A DNA stretch of 43,867 nt from an uncultured Clostridia bacterium (GTDB lineage: Bacteria > Bacillota > Clostridia > Oscillospirales > Acutalibacteraceae): positions 1-43,867 of the forward strand of contig CAMHJC010000006.1 of assembly GCA_946185345.1 (NCBI GenBank). Direction: 5' to 3'. Of this stretch, positions 41,569-43,867 are shown piece by piece. The position numbers were made by a program, and so were the translations under genes. Numbering within the stretch: position 1 is the stretch's first letter; every line of letters starts with the position of its first letter. The notes below the pieces were generated by a model, which saw only the letters and a list, made by a program, of their open reading frames with translations, did no database searches and had not been told where the DNA came from.

Positions 41569-41615
41569 CAAAATAATAAATCGCTCCCGATGGTTATTGC
41601 TGCCAGCGAGAGCGA
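41569..41615 (-). terminator. Terminator after dgkA
   Basis: TCGCTCCCG (41581-41589) and CGAGAGCGA (41607-41615) pair over nine positions with one wobble. On the minus strand TTTATTATTTTG follows. It ends the phoH-ybeY-dgkA unit 20 bases after the dgkA stop. Confidence 0.7.
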
Positions 41616-41634
41616 ATATTTAAAAAATATTGAA

Positions 41635-42096
41635 TTAATGCTTTCTTCCGTTCGGCTTCCAAAGGAATACAAACCAGAGCCAGACTGCCGCCAAAATCAC
41701 CTGCACAGCCGCAGCCGCCGGATTTCTCACAAAGAAACGAATTATCGCTGTGAAAGCGGCAGGCTGCCAGAGCAGTAGAATTCCGCAGATCACTGAGGAT
41801 ATGGCCGCCAGAAGCACTCCTCCTGCGGCCATATCCTTGGCAGCTCCGGCTGTAGGACTGACAACTTCGGTACAGTCCACGGCTCTTTCCACAGCACTGT
41901 TCAATGCTTCAGACGAAAGTACCAGTGCGCACAAAATGACAATCAGGCAGTATTCTCCTCTCGAAAGAGTGAAAAAAGGCAGATAAACAAAAAGATGAAA
42001 CGCAACGCCCAGATGAAATCGGAAGTTGCGTTCCTCCTTGATACAGGTGATCAATCCACGAAAGGCGTAGACAAATCCCTTGAAAAATCCATTCAT
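41635..42096 (-). CDS. dgkA: Diacylglycerol/undecaprenol kinase family protein
   Basis: Small integral-membrane kinase of 153 residues. It has the family marks GFVYAFRGLITCIKEERNFRF's first part at the N-terminus, SSEALNSAVERAVD with the catalytic Glu residues near residue 62, and AAKDMAAGGVLL near residue 85, within three core helices; a further hydrophobic stretch at about 115-145 extends the C-terminus. In Gram-positive bacteria the enzyme phosphorylates undecaprenol, supplying lipid carrier for wall synthesis. It is preceded by ybeY with a 12-base gap. Confidence 0.92.
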   Translation of the reverse strand: MNGFFKGFVYAFRGLITCIKEERNFRFHLGVAFHLFVYLPFFTLSRGEYCLIVILCALVLSSEALNSAVERAVDCTEVVSPTAGAAKDMAAGGVLLAAISSVICGILLLWQPAAFTAIIRFFVRNPAAAAVQVILAAVWLWFVFLWKPNGRKH

Positions 42097-42108
42097 GATG
42101 TCAAACCG

Positions 42109-42624
42109 TCAGCCGGGAAAATCATCGGAATTGGTCACATAGCTGGCATCACGGGGAAGTCCGAGCGACGCCATGACCGCTTCTTCCTTTTCTCTCATGC
42201 GCACCGCTTCTATGCCGCCCTGCTCATGGTCGTAGCCCAGCAGATGAAGCATCGAATGTGCCGTGAGATAGCCGATTTCACGCTGGAAGGAATGGCCGTA
42301 TCTCTTGGCCTGTTCCAGAGCAATAGGAACACAAAGTACGATATCGCCCAGCTGCTTTGCGTTGGTTGCGGGATTTATGTCGTAATTGCCGTCTATGCCC
42401 AGAGGGAACGACAGTACGTCTGTGGGATTGTCGTTGTTGCGAAATCTTGCGTTGAGCTGCTGAATTTCGTCAACATCCACAAATGAGACGCAGACTTCAC
42501 ACGAGCCGGAAATCTTTTCCATCTGGAGCACGGCATTGCAGCACCTTCTGATGAGCAGCCTGATGCCCGTTGGAATCCTGACCGCCTTCTGGCGATCCTC
42601 AATAATTACTTTTGTTCTGTCCAT
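42109..42624 (-). CDS. ybeY: Endoribonuclease YbeY (16S rRNA maturation)
   Basis: Single-strand-specific metal-dependent RNase of 171 residues acting in 16S 3'-end maturation and ribosome quality control. The zinc site AHSMLHLLGYDHEQ gives the HxxxHxxxxxH pattern near residue 130, and NPTDVLSFPLG near residue 65 is another fixed block. Start ATG 42624 has GGAGG upstream at a somewhat long 11-base spacing. It lies between phoH and dgkA, the standard Bacillota order. Confidence 0.96.
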   Translation of the reverse strand: MDRTKVIIEDRQKAVRIPTGIRLLIRRCCNAVLQMEKISGSCEVCVSFVDVDEIQQLNARFRNNDNPTDVLSFPLGIDGNYDINPATNAKQLGDIVLCVPIALEQAKRYGHSFQREIGYLTAHSMLHLLGYDHEQGGIEAVRMREKEEAVMASLGLPRDASYVTNSDDFPG

Positions 42625-42639
42625 TTTGTATATTGCCTC

Positions 42640-43632
42640 CTAACTTCCGTTATTGCGGTTCATTTTTTTCTCGTTTTTCTCGTTTTTCTCGTTTTTTTCA
42701 TATGCCTTAATGATATCCTGAACCAGTTTGTGACGCACCACATCACGTCCGTCAAATCTGACGATGGCAATGTCGTCTATGCCGTTCAGAATACGGATGA
42801 CCTGCGACAGGCCCGATTTTTTACCGTCGGGAAGGTCAATCTGAGTGACGTCGCCGTTAATGACCATTTTGGAACGGAATCCCAGACGTGTGAGAAACAT
42901 CTTCATCTGTTCACGGGAAGTATTCTGCGCTTCGTCCAGAATGATAAAGCTGTCGTCCAGCGTGCGGCCTCTCATGTAAGCCAGCGGAGCGACCTCAATG
43001 GTGCCTCTTTCCAGATGCCTCTGGTAACTTTCAGAACCAAGCATATCAAAAAGGGCGTCATAGAGCGGTCTGAGATACGGGTCAATCTTGGATTGCAGGT
43101 CGCCCGGCAAAAAACCGAGCTTCTCGCCTGCCTCCACCGCAGGCCGGGTCAGAATGATCCTGTCCACTTCTCCTCGCCGGAACGCGGCAACCGCCATTGC
43201 GACGGCGAGATAGGTTTTTCCGGTGCCGGCCGGCCCGACTCCAAAGGTGATGGAGTGTCCGGCAATGGCTTTTGCGTAATTGCTTTGTCCGATGGTCTTT
43301 GGCTTGATCGGCTTACCCTTGGATGTGATGCAGATACATTCGTCCGGCATGTTTTCCCATTGCCCTTCGATATTATCCTCAACAAGCGAAATGCAGTATC
43401 TCACAGACTGATCGTTAAGCGTGTCTCCCCTGTTCAGAAGGGCAAGCATGGCGTTGATAGCCCTCACCGCCTTTTTCACATTGCTCTCCTCGCCTGAGAT
43501 TCTGATCTCAGAGCTGCGTGTCACAATGCTTATGCGGAATGTTCTCTCAAGCAGCCTGATGTTTTCGTCATAGCTGCCGAAAAGACTGACGGCTTGATCC
43601 AGCCTGTCAATATGCACGGTTTCCTCGTACAA
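42640..43632 (-). CDS. phoH: PhoH-family ATPase (YbeZ-like)
   Basis: PhoH-like NTPase of about 330 residues, linked to RNA metabolism and co-transcribed with ybeY. An N-terminal KH-like region precedes Walker A GPAGTGKTYLAVAMAV near residue 130 and FIILDEAQNTSREQMKMFLTR's Walker B portion near residue 225, with TRPAVEAGEKLGFLPGD between them. The C-terminus carries a threefold Glu-Lys-Asn repeat. The frame opens at ATG 43668, but a TATAAT at 43677-43682 would start the transcript almost on that ATG, whereas TTG 43632 has GAGAGGAG ten bases upstream and still begins before the conserved region. The choice of TTG is moderate; 43668 remains possible. Confidence 0.93.
   Translation of the reverse strand: MYEETVHIDRLDQAVSLFGSYDENIRLLERTFRISIVTRSSEIRISGEESNVKKAVRAINAMLALLNRGDTLNDQSVRYCISLVEDNIEGQWENMPDECICITSKGKPIKPKTIGQSNYAKAIAGHSITFGVGPAGTGKTYLAVAMAVAAFRRGEVDRIILTRPAVEAGEKLGFLPGDLQSKIDPYLRPLYDALFDMLGSESYQRHLERGTIEVAPLAYMRGRTLDDSFIILDEAQNTSREQMKMFLTRLGFRSKMVINGDVTQIDLPDGKKSGLSQVIRILNGIDDIAIVRFDGRDVVRHKLVQDIIKAYEKNEKNEKNEKKMNRNNGS
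42665..42691. repeat. Tandem nine-base repeat in the 3' end of phoH
   Basis: Three exact copies of TTTTTCTCG run from 42665 to 42691, followed by a diverged T-rich unit. On the coding strand each copy encodes Glu-Lys-Asn. Copy number could change by slippage without a frameshift. Confidence 0.85.
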
Positions 43633-43676
43633 TGTCCAAAGACTCCTCTCACAAATACAGCGATTCATGTGATATG

Positions 43677-43682
43677 ATTATA
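43677..43682 (-). promoter_or_regulatory. -10 element of the phoH-ybeY-dgkA operon
   Basis: TATAAT on the minus strand, 45 bases before the TTG start. The -35 region is poor. The remaining stretch to the window end (43683-43867) is AT-rich with long T-runs and shows no gene. Confidence 0.4.
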
Positions 43683-43867
43683 TTTCATCGACAGGCAAAC
43701 TGTGCCGAATGAGCGAAAAGACGACAGAATATTCACCTTCGATGAAGTATAATCATCACATTTACCAATGTATTATAACACAGTATTTTAAAATAGTCAC
43801 TATTTTTTTTTAAAAAAACACAAATTTTTATAATTTTTTCATATTTTTTTAATTCTCCGGTGGAAAC

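Noticed and set aside
41566-41778. 70-codon plus-strand frame over the end of dgkA
   Set aside because: It overlaps the dgkA terminator and coding end, lacks a ribosome site and has no recognisable motif.
42730-43497. 255-codon open frame antisense to phoH
   Set aside because: The opposite strand encodes a well-conserved PhoH ATPase; this frame has no motif or ribosome site.

Overview
The window looks like chromosomal DNA of a low-to-moderate-GC Bacillota, most likely a Clostridia (Oscillospirales/Ruminococcaceae-like) bacterium. The support is gene content and order: rplS-lepB-rbgA-rnhB-yraN, yaaO-like-darA-holB-ricT, phoH-ybeY-dgkA, recA-recX, polA-LMW phosphatase-rimI-tsaD, a minimal SmsC-SmsB Fe-S system and a SAM-I riboswitch before metK. 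Ribosome binding sites are strong AGGAGG-type, promoters are TTGACA/TATAAT-like, and TTG or GTG starts are fairly common. No rRNA, tRNA, insertion sequence, integrase or CRISPR array was seen. The taxon below class level is an inference.

Layout: 1-3.4 kb holds an LD-carboxypeptidase and two paralogous membrane-anchored TIR-domain genes, one carrying a DUF6273-like C-terminal domain. 3.4-6.6 kb holds metK with its riboswitch and the smsCB pair. 6.7-8.2 kb is a purine-type permease. 8.3-14 kb is a probable operon of an FG-GAP-like lipoprotein, a response regulator, a histidine kinase, a DUF1385 membrane protein and prmC, followed by recA-recX. 16-24 kb, on the minus strand, holds argJ, an M19 dipeptidase, yraN, rnhB, rbgA, lepB, rplS, ricT, holB and the c-di-AMP receptor darA. 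24-30 kb holds a YaaO-like PLP decarboxylase, a YfhO-type and a second GT-C-type membrane protein, and a small SCP2-like gene. 30.5-32.5 kb holds a VWA protein and a macro-domain protein with an unusual C-terminal helical (probably HTH) region. 32.5-37.2 kb is polA, a low-molecular-weight phosphatase, rimI and tsaD. 37.2-41.5 kb holds a sugar transferase, a three-gene ABC importer and a Crp/Fnr regulator. 41.6-43.7 kb is dgkA, ybeY and phoH.

Most of the window is housekeeping. The parts most likely to hold something undescribed are the TIR pair at 1.1-3.3 kb and the VWA plus macro-domain pair at 30.5-32.4 kb. Both are plausibly tied to NAD+/ADP-ribose chemistry, but they lie 27 kb apart and nothing in the sequence links them directly. 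No tool was run: family assignments rest on reading motifs, and start choices rest on ribosome binding site spacing and overlap with neighbours.
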